Origin: Diplonema japonicum
Lineage: Eukaryota; Euglenozoa; Diplonemea; Diplonemida; Diplonemidae
DNA length: 64,000 nt
Reading direction: 5' to 3'
Assembly: GCA_964019335.1 (NCBI GenBank)
Contig: OZ025713.1
Span: 434,001-498,000 of the forward strand
Position numbers and translations under genes: made by a program. The stretch's first letter is position 1, and each line of letters starts with the position of its first letter. Positions 22,334 to 31,660 of the stretch are shown one piece after another. The notes beneath the pieces are model-generated. The model had not been told where the DNA came from and ran no database searches. It saw only the letters and a list, made by a program, of their open reading frames with translations.

Positions 22334-25079
22334 TGCGGTCAAACCTTACATCCTTCGAGTCTTGTGGTCTCAATGGTGCAGGTTCTTTGCCTCCGTGGTC
22401 TCACCATCTGGTGTCACGGACCAGGTTTTTTCGCCCCCCATCAACCTGCACACCAACAGCGGGGAAGGTCGCCTGGGCCTGGAATGCGGCTGGGCCGTCA
22501 TAAACTGGTTGGCGGACTATGCTGGTGTGGACCGCATCCCCTTCTCTACAATGCAGGAGATCCAGGAGATGTACCACGGCTTCTCACGACTCATCTCCCC
22601 TTCCAGCACTGATGAAGCGCCCGATCCTCTTGGCAACTTTTCCCGCTCGACCTTGTCACGTGCTTGCCTCATGGTCGTTGGTGCAAACTTGGAGGTCTTC
22701 CGTGCGGGCATGAAAGAAAGCCCCTGCTTGATCGTTGGTCCCTTGAAACGAAGTCTCAGCGGCCACTGGTTCATCGCTCTCAGGAAGAAGGGAAGGTACA
22801 TGGTCAAAGACACTGACGTACGGCTAAGGCTCCAGAGCTTCAAACACATCTGCGCGACATACTCCGAACACAACATCCTCTGCATCCCAGACGATGTGTG
22901 GGCCAGGACAACCCCAGGCAGGAAACACAACACACGTGTTCTAGACCCTGAGGCTGAGTTGCGCCAGTTTGAGCCGGTCATCACCCCGGCGGCACCCCAG
23001 GTAAGCGACTCGAGCGCGCGAAAGACTGAGACCGCTCTCAACACCCTGGAAGATCACACCCTCCTAACTTATGTCACCCTAGCTGCAGCTATAGCTACAT
23101 ATGCCGCACGCACCCGACGGCTCGACACAGGAGTCGCCGCATCAGGTGTGGATGCGCACACCGCTCACTTCGGGCGGCCCGTCGCCACCGCCATCATAGC
23201 CCTAGCTGCCGCCGTGGCCGCGCGAGCCGTGCACACCGGATGCTCTGTCACCACCACGTCTACGGCAAGCCAGACTAACGTGGTCGGAACTGTCCCGCTC
23301 TTCCTGAAGGTCTCGAGTCTGCACAAGTCTACACCACAGACAGCAGTCGCAACCTGTCAGACGGACCGTGTCACAGCACCTGTACTGTTCTCGATATCAT
23401 CGACGCTCCAGACGGATCCTCCCAGCAGTAGACTGCCCCCGATGGACGCCGGACTGGGGTCGCCCTCGGCCGCGGCGGTCAGACTTACGAAGTCTGTCGA
23501 AATTCCGACGCCCCGCGCGACCCTGTCGAGGCGGCCGGTTACTGAGCCTCGGTTGACACCATGCCTTCCACCGCCAATGGACGTGTCATCCACCCAGCTC
23601 GCGGCCTGCACTCAGTCCACCCGTCGGGACACCGGACACGGGAGTGACACACCGATGCCGTCGTCTACCATGGGACACGCGACACTCCAACCAGTGGTCG
23701 GCTCCCAGATTGTGACAACGTCGGCTGTGGAGTCATCGCTCGCCCGAGCCGTGACAACGCCCGTTCTGGCAGACGCCCCCCTCGGCGCCCGCCAGGTACA
23801 GCTCACTCCTTGCATCCAGTCCGTCCATGAGAACATCGGACTCGGGATGGATACGCCGATAGCTCCCGCCATGGGACACGCGACGCTTCAACCGGTGGTC
23901 AACGCCCAGAGAGACACGACGCTGACCCTGGAGCCGCCCGTGGCCCGAGCCGAGGCAGACGCTCCCCTAGACCCTCACCAGGCGGATGGTGGTTTAGAAA
24001 TGATCGACCTCACGCAGGACTCCCCGGACAGACCCTCGCGCAAGAAGAAGCACGACGGCACTGCTTACGAGCACGAAAGCCGTCGTGGTAAGAGTTCCTC
24101 CACAGGCGATGGGGATCTTCTCATCCTGCGCGAGCAGTCACAGGGTTTTGATCAGGAAGCCCTCAACCGAAGGGCCCTCCAGAGACGGATGGATCGATAC
24201 CTCAGTCTCTTGGTCTACTTCCGGCGACACCCGGAGCTCTTGGACGAACACCAGCGTCAGCTCCTGTCGGTCGGTCCCCTCCCGATGCACCTGGACACCT
24301 CTCCACATCAACTGCTGCTCGAGGCCCGTGACACGGATAGAACTGCCGACCAACAGGCAACCGTCGCCAACCAGGAACAGCTTCTTCTGATTGCGCACAA
24401 GGCGTTGCCTACCACCGAACGTCTTCGGTTGTCTCACGAATGGCACTCGGGGCTGAACACCGCGGTACAGCAACAGTGGTGGTCGGAGTTCTTCGCCCAA
24501 GGCGGCTGGAAACACCCACTCTTCGGTTCCGAGGCCCCAAGAGGTGACGAGACTAGGACTCCAGGGAGGACCCCTCTCCTGCTCACCTACAACGGGCAGA
24601 GGAACAAATGCCCGGAACCCGAAGACGGCCCCGCCCTTCCCGCGGCCAAACGGGATCTCGCCGCGACGAGGCCGAACACCAGAGTCACTGGACTTGTCGC
24701 CCTTAAGAGGCTCACCAGGGAAGCAGATGTCGACGGCCCTGAGGACCTGGATGAGCTTCGACACCTGGGCTTCCTTTCCCAGGGCGAGGCCGTCTTTGAC
24801 CTCAGCTGCATGTCCAGGGCTTGCACACACTTCCTGGGTGAGACCCCCATGATCACGGTCCCCCTCGACACACGCGTCGCGATCCCGTGTCTGCTGGTCT
24901 GTTATGACTCGACGTGGCTCTACGCTTCCCGCCAGGAACAGGGCTTTCGGTTGCAGACCCAAGGGTTCAAGGACAAGTCGTATCCGACTGTGGCAGCCCT
25001 ACTCGCTGACTTCGTGGGGGCAGGGACCCTCTACTACAGCGAGTCACAGTGGTCGACTGTGCTGAACTCCTACAACTAA
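22302..25079 (+). CDS. Large ORF with a Josephin-like cysteine-protease core and SUMO-interaction-like motif (about 925 aa)
   Basis: The frame is open further upstream, but 22,302 is the first ATG that keeps the N-terminal domain. It overlaps the kinase-glutaredoxin gene by 32 bases in the +1 frame. Residues about 55-190 carry ECGWAVINWL (Cys62) and GHWFIALRKKGRY (His155), followed by KDTD (Asp170/172). His to Asp at 15 residues matches the H-to-N spacing of Josephin deubiquitinases. The middle (about 280-590) is low-complexity S/T/P/A, with an imperfect internal repeat containing MGHATLQPVV twice. Then come EMIDLTQDSPD, a good SUMO-interaction-like motif, and a basic RKKKH patch. The last roughly 250 residues are unrecognised. 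A ubiquitin/SUMO-directed protease, or a product of the same mobile element, is possible but unproven. Confidence 0.7.
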   Translation: MLIFAGKCSFDAVKPYILRVLWSQWCRFFASVVSPSGVTDQVFSPPINLHTNSGEGRLGLECGWAVINWLADYAGVDRIPFSTMQEIQEMYHGFSRLISPSSTDEAPDPLGNFSRSTLSRACLMVVGANLEVFRAGMKESPCLIVGPLKRSLSGHWFIALRKKGRYMVKDTDVRLRLQSFKHICATYSEHNILCIPDDVWARTTPGRKHNTRVLDPEAELRQFEPVITPAAPQVSDSSARKTETALNTLEDHTLLTYVTLAAAIATYAARTRRLDTGVAASGVDAHTAHFGRPVATAIIALAAAVAARAVHTGCSVTTTSTASQTNVVGTVPLFLKVSSLHKSTPQTAVATCQTDRVTAPVLFSISSTLQTDPPSSRLPPMDAGLGSPSAAAVRLTKSVEIPTPRATLSRRPVTEPRLTPCLPPPMDVSSTQLAACTQSTRRDTGHGSDTPMPSSTMGHATLQPVVGSQIVTTSAVESSLARAVTTPVLADAPLGARQVQLTPCIQSVHENIGLGMDTPIAPAMGHATLQPVVNAQRDTTLTLEPPVARAEADAPLDPHQADGGLEMIDLTQDSPDRPSRKKKHDGTAYEHESRRGKSSSTGDGDLLILREQSQGFDQEALNRRALQRRMDRYLSLLVYFRRHPELLDEHQRQLLSVGPLPMHLDTSPHQLLLEARDTDRTADQQATVANQEQLLLIAHKALPTTERLRLSHEWHSGLNTAVQQQWWSEFFAQGGWKHPLFGSEAPRGDETRTPGRTPLLLTYNGQRNKCPEPEDGPALPAAKRDLAATRPNTRVTGLVALKRLTREADVDGPEDLDELRHLGFLSQGEAVFDLSCMSRACTHFLGETPMITVPLDTRVAIPCLLVCYDSTWLYASRQEQGFRLQTQGFKDKSYPTVAALLADFVGAGTLYYSESQWSTVLNSYN

Positions 25080-25084
25080 TTTGG

Positions 25085-25116
<32 letters not shown>

Positions 25117-25496
25117 TTTTTTTTTGTGCATTTACCGTGAAAGTACAATGCATAAAGGGAAACTCAAGACCAGTGTTGAAGAAATGGATCATTATGCCTA
25201 AAGCTCTCCCTGGTGCTTCGTACCTCAACTCTGCGAAACAAACTGCGGATATGTATCCCTACTAGTCACTTTCTGTGTCCCCCTGCATACGTATTTTAGC
25301 TATGTGTAGACACTGCTGTGTACATAAACAACATGCTTGTCTGTCTCGTCGTCACTCGGGTCCTCTTCACAGTGCGATGCTTGAGTGCACGTTTCGTATG
25401 GACAGCCAGCTGTCCGTCTTCCTTTTTCCGTTAAAAAAAAAAAGAGACATTTAAGGGTACCTGCGGTATGTGGCAGGACGCCTGAAGAGTCTCAAT
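25080..25496. other. Intergenic stretch with a T tract and one dispersed 45-bp motif
   Basis: A long T tract (25,083-25,124) follows the stop codon. At 25,432-25,483 the minus strand carries the dispersed motif listed separately, next to an A11 run. No gene is supported. Confidence 0.6.
25432..25483 (-). repeat. Dispersed motif R4, copy 1
   Basis: On the plus strand it reads GAGACATTTAAGGGTACCTG and continues into CGGTATGTGGCAGG. The reverse orientation of this sequence recurs at 36.4, 41.4, 49.1 and 63.0 kb, each next to a pyrimidine tract. Confidence 0.7.
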
Positions 25497-27224
25497 CTAT
25501 CTCTTGATCGAACCTTTCTGCTGTGGTGTGGCCTTCGGCCCCTCGTTCGCCCTCCTCGGTACCTTAGGTATAAAACCCTCAACCGAGTTGGTAAGGACAC
25601 AATAGTTGTACAGTTGTTTCTCAAGGATGTGGTGGGTCGCCGGGGAGGCGAATACCGGTCTAGAGGAGTAGCCCCTTATGGAGCCGTTGTAGTAACCCAA
25701 CGTGCGTAGGGAGTGGACAGAGGCTACCGAAGCAGCTGGAATGAGGGGCGCTATGCGCTTATTGGTGTGGATGCGTTCTAGTGCCGCTATCACCCGGCCT
25801 ATGACACGCACGCTCTCCTGGATGTCCTCACCCTCTCCACAAGGCGAGAGTCCCTCTGTGGCAATGAAGTCCACGGCCAGCTCAAGCTGGAGACCTGTCC
25901 ACCTGTTGTGCCCCAGTGAAGGGCCGAGAGCCATCGGATGACGTGCGGGAATAGCCGCGGGAGGTACTGTTGCCTCAAACCGTTGTCGTAGTACCACCTC
26001 AGTGACCGCGGCTTGAGCAAACTCCCCTTCTCGAAGGGCCTGTCACAAGTGAACACTGAAGTCCACTGTCTTCTTTCGTGCAAAGGCGAGTTGCAAGTTA
26101 CCAGTAATCTCCGCCATCATTAGCTGTAACTCAGCTGTTTCCAGCACGAGTCCCCCCGTCGCAATGCCATGCAGTTGTGTGCACTGGGGCCACTGGTTAC
26201 GTTGTGCGCATAGTGCCGCCCGCTTCTCGGATGCTGTCCTGATGTGCTCGTGTGCCTGACAGTCCCAGAGGGTGTGCTCCAGGAGCCTTGATGTGTGTTG
26301 CGAAACGTTGAAAGTAGCATCGCATCCCATGCATTTCGTCCGCCCCCCGACCGTGTCATTGATGACCTTGGGGTGGAATGGGAAAACGGCCCCCACTATC
26401 ACCTGTAGCACCCTTCGAGCTTCGGGCGGATTGCGAGTCGCCAGGTGTAAGTGTAGCCCGTTGGTGGCCTTCTCGTCGATGTTGCCCGTCCCCTGAAAGG
26501 AGGGTCTGCTCTCTTCTAGGGCCGTTCGCAGGTGGGCCTTCAGGAGCTTCCTGACCTCGTGCTTCAGGGCCCTTGGCTCCAGGGGTACCCATTGCCACGC
26601 AAACTGTGCCCAGCTGTACCCCAGTTCCCCCAACAGTTCGTGGGTCTGTCCGAGCATCCCGCAAGGGCCGAGGGGGCTCCCGCCCCGGGCGGCTTCCTTG
26701 TACTTGTCCCTGCACGTCTTAACGAGTGCCCTGGACCCTTCGTCGCTCTGCATCATTCGCGCAAACGTCGTGATTCTGCGGTATGCGGCTGCTGAATAAG
26801 GGTCCAGCCTGTGACCTTTGAAAGCCACCCCAAGGAGGGCTCCCGATGAGCGAGTCGGGTTGTGTGGGCCCCATATGGGAGAGGTAATTTTCTTCCTGAG
26901 GGAGTCCAGAAGCGAGTCCGTGGGCGGTGTGTAGAGCACTCCATAGAGCGCCGCTGGGAGGATGCAGTCCTCTATCAGTAGAGCCTTACGCGATCTCGTG
27001 ATGTGGGTTACCGCGAGCCTGTCGACCGCATCCAGCGCCGTGGCAAACCTAGTGTTCTTCGTTTGGGTGGGCTGCAAGCACACTGTGCACCCCAGCATAG
27101 TAATGCTTTTCACTGTTTCAAATACGGTGTCCCTCATTGCCAGCTTGCCTCTGTATCCCTTCTTTTCCCCGGGTCTAAAAAAAAGCAAGTAAAAGAAAAG
27201 AAAGAATAAGATATTTGTACACAC
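25497..27224 (-). pseudogene. 5'-truncated non-LTR reverse transcriptase C-terminal region
   Basis: One frame runs from about 27,165 to 25,497, interrupted only by a TGA at 26,045-26,043. It starts in the RT thumb (VKSITMLGCTVCL, then DCILPAALYG, which matches the usual LP-x-x-LYG block). Near its middle it carries a CMGCDATFNVSQHTSRLLEH segment followed by TLWDC, the Cys/His knuckle found at the C-terminus of many non-LTR elements. The polymerase palm (with YADD) and endonuclease are absent, so this is a 5'-truncated insertion, the usual outcome of target-primed reverse transcription. The first codon of the open frame is GTG in an artificial F/L-rich stretch. Confidence 0.75.
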
Positions 27225-27455
27225 CTGAGCACCTTCCCATACATGAAGTAAAATGCCTGTTGGACCCTCAAAAAAAAAAAAATAGCCAAATCGCCTTTTT
27301 CTAGTTTGGCATCGTCATCAGACTGATACTAAAATTCTTCATTCTTTTTTTTTTATTATTATCTCCCCCCCTCTTTTTTTTTTTCTCAGAGAAGTTGTAA
27401 TCGTTTCATATTATATAATCCCCCCTAAACCCCTACCGACCCCTTACCCCAGGTT
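27225..27455. other. Intergenic spacer
   Basis: A short A/T- and C-rich spacer with A13 and T runs separates the RT relic from the 3' end of the RNase H gene. Nothing else is recognisable. Confidence 0.5.
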
Positions 27456-29447
27456 TCACACATAAACTCCACCTACTGAACATCCTATGTTTTTCCCTCT
27501 TGTGAAGGTGTCGGCTTTCTGATGCTTGGAGGGCACCCATTTTATCGTGAGCCTGGTATTGGCGACTTCAAGCAGGCGGGTTATTGACTGCATAATGTAA
27601 TCCACTGGTTGGTGCACCACCGATTTAGTACCGCGGATGAGCTTGACGACTGACATGTTGTCTACTCGGAGGGTGATGGCCCTTGGGTTGCAGGTGCGTA
27701 TAGCAAAGATGATGCCCTCCCTTGCAGCGAGCAATTCCTTCAAGAAGATGTCACTAGACTCGGATAGCAGCTGGGAGAAGGTCCCTTGTGCCACATGGGG
27801 CTTCGGCAACTCGAGCAGTACTCCCCAGCCCAAGTGAGAGGCATCCGTCCACACCTCCAGTTCATCGGGATGCCTCTCTACCTCCGTCATCGGCTCGTCC
27901 TGGATATCTTGCAGCACTGACATAGCAGTCAAGGTCAGTTGCTCATATTCTTCTGCTGTCAGCCTTCTCTGCACGGGAGGTGTTTTTTTCTTTTTTGTTG
28001 GTGGTACTTTTGCAGTGGCATATTCCACTACAAAGGATACTACGTCTGGCGAAAAATTTAGCAGAGCGTTTTTCACAGATTGCACGTCATTGTTTGTAAA
28101 GACCTTCCGTGTTACGTCATCTTTCTTTGACTTGTTCTGAACTTGGTTACCAGCTTGTCCATCAGTTTTCGCCAGTATTTGCAGCTTCCTCAGAGATCGG
28201 ATTTGAGCTTTTGGCAGAGCTTTCTGAGAGCTCAGGCTTTGTTTTTTTTTAGGCTTCAAACTCAGAACTTCGAGTCGTTTATCCAGAATATATTTAACAG
28301 TGTTTGCCTGGTCCCTAAGAGCTGCTTGTTCCTTCGGTTTAGGTTCTTCTTGGGCTTGCTGTTGTTCCAGATCTGTTGCCTGTTGCATTGCAGCTTTTTT
28401 CAGGGTATTCCTCAAATATTTTTCAGTGGTTCGTTGTGCTTTCTTCAGAGATAGCTGTTTCTTCTGAGTTGCCCGTTTCTTCAGAGCTGCCTGTTTCTTC
28501 AGAGCTGCCTGTTTCTTCTGCGTTGCCTGTTTCTTCTGAGTTGCCCGTTTCTTCTGAGCTTTTGACTGTTTTAATTTAGCTACTTTCTTCCGCAGAGCTT
28601 TTGCTGCAGTCTTCGCGGCTTGTTGTTTTTTAGCTTGTTTCTGTAATTTCAGAGCTTTTGCCTGTTTCTGCTTAATTAGAGCTTTCTTTTGTTTCTGTGT
28701 CATTGTGGCTTGTTTCTGTGATTTCTTCTGAGCTTTTGCCTGTTTCTGCTTAATTAGAGCTTTCTTTTGTTTCTGTGTCTTTGCGGCTTGTTTCTGTGAT
28801 TTCTTCTGAGCTTTTGCCTGTTTCTTCATTTCAGCTTTTTTCCGAGTTTGCAGTTCCTCAAGTCGTTTTTTAGCTTCTGCCCGTTTCTTCAGGGCTCGAC
28901 TTTCTTGTTTATTCAGAACTTGCGCCTGTTTCTTCCGGGCTTGTCCTTCAGTGTCTTCTAGTACGTTCAGTTGTTCTTTTGGAGCTTTTTTTCGGGCTTG
29001 TTGTTGGTTTGTCTGTTGCCTAGCTTTTTCCAGGGCTTGCTGGTTCTCCGTGGCTTTTGCTAACTGCCGTACTTCTTGTGCTATGGCCTGCGCCCGATCA
29101 GTTCTCTTTTGAGCCACACTTTCAGCTGACACAACTTGTTTCCGTAGTTCAGTCGGATTTGTTTGATCATTTTCTTTCCGTTTTCCAGCCATCACCGGCA
29201 CTTGGTACACAACGTGCCTCTTTAGAGGTTGTTGTGCAACTTTTGCCAGTGCATCTTGCAGAGATAGGTTTCCAACTTTCGCCTTCTTTGGAGCTCCTTC
29301 AAGGTGCTTGGACAGCCGGGGTTGTAGACTATGAGTCACTTTTAATGACTCAGCCCTCGTGACCATAGCCGGTTGCTGTTGTTGTACAGGAACCTCAGGT
29401 GCCATCGGGGGCCGCCTGGGAACACATCGAAGGATCACCCGTGCCAT
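27456..29447 (-). CDS. Lys/Gln-rich protein with a C-terminal retroelement-type RNase H domain (663 aa)
   Basis: The chosen start is the ATG at 29,447 (MARVILRCVPRRPP). The Arg-rich, acid-free N-terminus could be a mitochondrial targeting sequence. Residues about 90-470 are a highly charged K/Q/A coiled-coil-like region with short repeats (KKQATQ, QKQKKALIKQKQ). The C-terminal about 150 residues are an RNase H fold of VIPER/DIRS type: VWTDASHLGWG (first Asp), KELLAAREG (Glu), LRVDNMS (Asp), and KWVPSKHQKADTFTRG (last Asp). All four catalytic acids are kept. No reverse transcriptase precedes it, so this looks like a captured or domesticated RNase H domain, not a retroelement ORF. A divergent paralogue lies 308 bases upstream of the ATG on the same strand. 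Confidence 0.8.
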   Translation of the reverse strand: MARVILRCVPRRPPMAPEVPVQQQQPAMVTRAESLKVTHSLQPRLSKHLEGAPKKAKVGNLSLQDALAKVAQQPLKRHVVYQVPVMAGKRKENDQTNPTELRKQVVSAESVAQKRTDRAQAIAQEVRQLAKATENQQALEKARQQTNQQQARKKAPKEQLNVLEDTEGQARKKQAQVLNKQESRALKKRAEAKKRLEELQTRKKAEMKKQAKAQKKSQKQAAKTQKQKKALIKQKQAKAQKKSQKQATMTQKQKKALIKQKQAKALKLQKQAKKQQAAKTAAKALRKKVAKLKQSKAQKKRATQKKQATQKKQAALKKQAALKKRATQKKQLSLKKAQRTTEKYLRNTLKKAAMQQATDLEQQQAQEEPKPKEQAALRDQANTVKYILDKRLEVLSLKPKKKQSLSSQKALPKAQIRSLRKLQILAKTDGQAGNQVQNKSKKDDVTRKVFTNNDVQSVKNALLNFSPDVVSFVVEYATAKVPPTKKKKTPPVQRRLTAEEYEQLTLTAMSVLQDIQDEPMTEVERHPDELEVWTDASHLGWGVLLELPKPHVAQGTFSQLLSESSDIFLKELLAAREGIIFAIRTCNPRAITLRVDNMSVVKLIRGTKSVVHQPVDYIMQSITRLLEVANTRLTIKWVPSKHQKADTFTRGKNIGCSVGGVYV

Positions 29448-29754
29448 CTTGGTAGTCCTGTGAATGTGAATAGGCTTTGACAAGTGCTGAATGAAATATG
29501 GCAATTAGCATACTGCACTTGGTTTGACCTGCTCCATGGAAACAAAGCAGATTCCCGTTTGCTGAGGGCATGTGTCTGAGGTATGGTTCGAAGGTGTTCG
29601 AGGCAAGAGGCAGAATAAAGACAAATAAGATGGAAGATACTAAAAGTGAAGGGCAAAAGAGGAAGAAAAAAGGCCTAAAGTGAAAGAAAGAGATAACCCA
29701 GGGGAGGATTCCTGGACACCCACACCCAACTCATTTACTTCACTTAACTTCACT

Positions 29755-30672
29755 TCACTTCACCACTTCCGTCGAATCAGTTAAAGTGCTCAATCGCTGC
29801 TTGAAGGGGGGCATCCACTCCACCGTAAGGTCGGTATCGTTGATGCTCAACATGTGAAATATACTCTTTATTATAAGGTTCGCCAGTTTGCTGTGTGCAG
29901 AACCCCTGCGAATGTCAGTGATGGCAGCCGCACCTGGGATGAAGAGGGTGATGGCCTTCGGGTGGTGGGCACGTATAGCAAAAGCAATACTCTCCTTTGC
30001 AGCAAGTAGTTCCTTTACATAAATATCATCTGACTCAGAGAGTAGGCCTGAGAACTTCCCTTGTACCACACGGGGCTTGTGTGCTTCGTGTCCAGGCAGC
30101 TCAAGCACCGTCTCCCAGCTGTTCAAACGAGTATGTGTCCACACCACTGCCAGCCTTGTGCCAGTAACGTTCAACTGTGTCACTTGCTTACCACGTCGAA
30201 GCATTACTAGAGCGGATTTTGCCTTGTGAGCCAGCTCTTTGTACTCGTGTTTTTTTAGCTTTCTGAAGCCTTGTTTCTTCTTTAATCGTGGCCAAGCCTT
30301 TCTAGCGTTCAGGGAACCGGGTTTTAAATTGTAACACCGCAGCACATGCCAGGTTGGCATGAGCCTCCTGTAGCCCCGCCCACTCTGTGGCCGTACCCCA
30401 ACAACAAGCTGCTGCAGGCGCCGTTTCCATGCCCTCTTCGGGGCCTTTTTTCCCTTCATGAACAGCATGGTGACTGGGTGCTCAGACAGTGGTCGGGAGC
30501 GGGTGCGGCGGTATGCACGGAGCCTAGCTACACGTAGGGTGTCCACATTGAGAAGGGGTGTGGACGCGGTTTCAGGTGCAGCTGCATCCCGCTCCTCCAG
30601 AGCAAGAGGAGGCTCGGGTTCAATGGCCTTTGGCTTTCTAGGTAACCGCCTTGTCGAAAGGTATCGAAGCAT
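29755..30672 (-). CDS. Paralogue with a catalytically dead RNase H domain (305 aa)
   Basis: The start is the ATG at 30,672, giving MLRYLSTRRLPRKPK, a plausible mitochondrial presequence. It is homologous to the downstream gene along its length, except that it lacks the long K/Q region and has a shorter basic middle (KKKQGFRKLKKHEYKELAHK). The RNase H part aligns clearly (GKFSGLLSESDDIYVKELLAAKES), but WTDAS has become WTHTR, VDNMS has become IPGAA, and the final Asp is lost. Only the Glu remains. An open frame with a ruined active site suggests selection for a non-catalytic role, such as nucleic-acid binding or partnering the intact paralogue. Recent decay without stops is the alternative. 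Confidence 0.75.
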   Translation of the reverse strand: MLRYLSTRRLPRKPKAIEPEPPLALEERDAAAPETASTPLLNVDTLRVARLRAYRRTRSRPLSEHPVTMLFMKGKKAPKRAWKRRLQQLVVGVRPQSGRGYRRLMPTWHVLRCYNLKPGSLNARKAWPRLKKKQGFRKLKKHEYKELAHKAKSALVMLRRGKQVTQLNVTGTRLAVVWTHTRLNSWETVLELPGHEAHKPRVVQGKFSGLLSESDDIYVKELLAAKESIAFAIRAHHPKAITLFIPGAAAITDIRRGSAHSKLANLIIKSIFHMLSINDTDLTVEWMPPFKQRLSTLTDSTEVVK

Positions 30673-30883
30673 AACTCTTGTCAGCTTGGGGCATCCTGTC
30701 AGGTTGTGAATACGTTTTACACAAGAGAGTAAAGGGAGGGTTTCACCCAAAGTCAGATTGTAGTAAAATCAAAGCAGCGTTTTTAGGGGATAAGAAATAA
30801 TATGAGAAAATATAAGAGCTAAAAGAAGCTGGTGTTGGTGGTGCCCTACACAAAACTGTCTGCTTGATTACAGTGGGCACACT

Positions 30884-30998
30884 GCAGCCGAGTTGTAGCT
30901 TCTTCTATGTTCTGCACTGTGTCCTTAATGCATGCAGTGTAAGTTCAACCCCAGCTACCCAGGTCGACCCAGGTAACCAAGATTCGGCACTTGTGCAG
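30884..30998 (+). repeat. Dispersed repeat R2, plus-strand copy
   Basis: It contains GAGTTGTAGCTTCTTCT, GTGTCCTTAATG, then CAACCCCAGC and CCAGGTAACCAAGATTC in the same order as 40,803-40,925 and 41,180-41,295. The sequence just upstream (from about 30,824) also matches 41,070-41,130. Confidence 0.75.
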
Positions 30999-31174
30999 TT
31001 TACTCTGTATGTGTGAAAAAAAAAAAAAAAAAAAAAAAAAAAAGTGGGGATTGGTTTTTTTACACAGATTAACAAAAAAAAGGGGGGGGTTAAAACCCAA
31101 CTCACAGCCTTCACGTGGCACCTCCTGTAAGTAAGCTTTGGCTGAAACCAATGTGAGCTATGGTAAACAAAAAA

Positions 31175-31175
<1 letters not shown>

Positions 31176-31235
<60 letters not shown>
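31176..31235 (+). repeat. (AAT)n microsatellite
   Basis: About twenty perfect AAT units in a row. In the minus frame this gives an artificial poly-isoleucine ORF. Confidence 0.95.
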
Positions 31236-31236
<1 letters not shown>

Positions 31237-31492
31237 ACAAGGGTGAGAGGGTAGGTTTTAAATGATGAGAAGAGTTAACAGAAGGAAGCCAAAGAGAGCA
31301 GTAGTGAAAAAGTGAATTGACAAGGGGGGAAAGAGGGAGGAGAAGCAGACGAAAGGGAAAAGAAACATGCAAGAGTGACACGGGGGTAGGGAACAAGCCC
31401 TCCAAGCCAATCCCAAAGCATGGAATAACCCTACACTGCAGATCCAAGCTTGAGTACCACCCAACATCAACACTTAGGCACTGCCAAGGCAG

Positions 31493-31625
31493 ACCAGGTG
31501 TTGGTCAGTCCCATCCCATCCCCTAAAACGGAATACAGGCCTGGATGGGAGGACTCGATGGGACTCATGGGACTCTCCCCAACACTGTCATTATTTTTGA
31601 TTTATTTAAAAAAAGATAGTTTTGC

Positions 31626-31660
<35 letters not shown>

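Noticed and set aside
24800-25070. SH2-like domain at the end of the Josephin-like ORF
   Set aside because: CLLVCYDSTWLY and YPTVAALLADF only vaguely recall SH2 strands. No phosphotyrosine-binding FLVR motif is visible.
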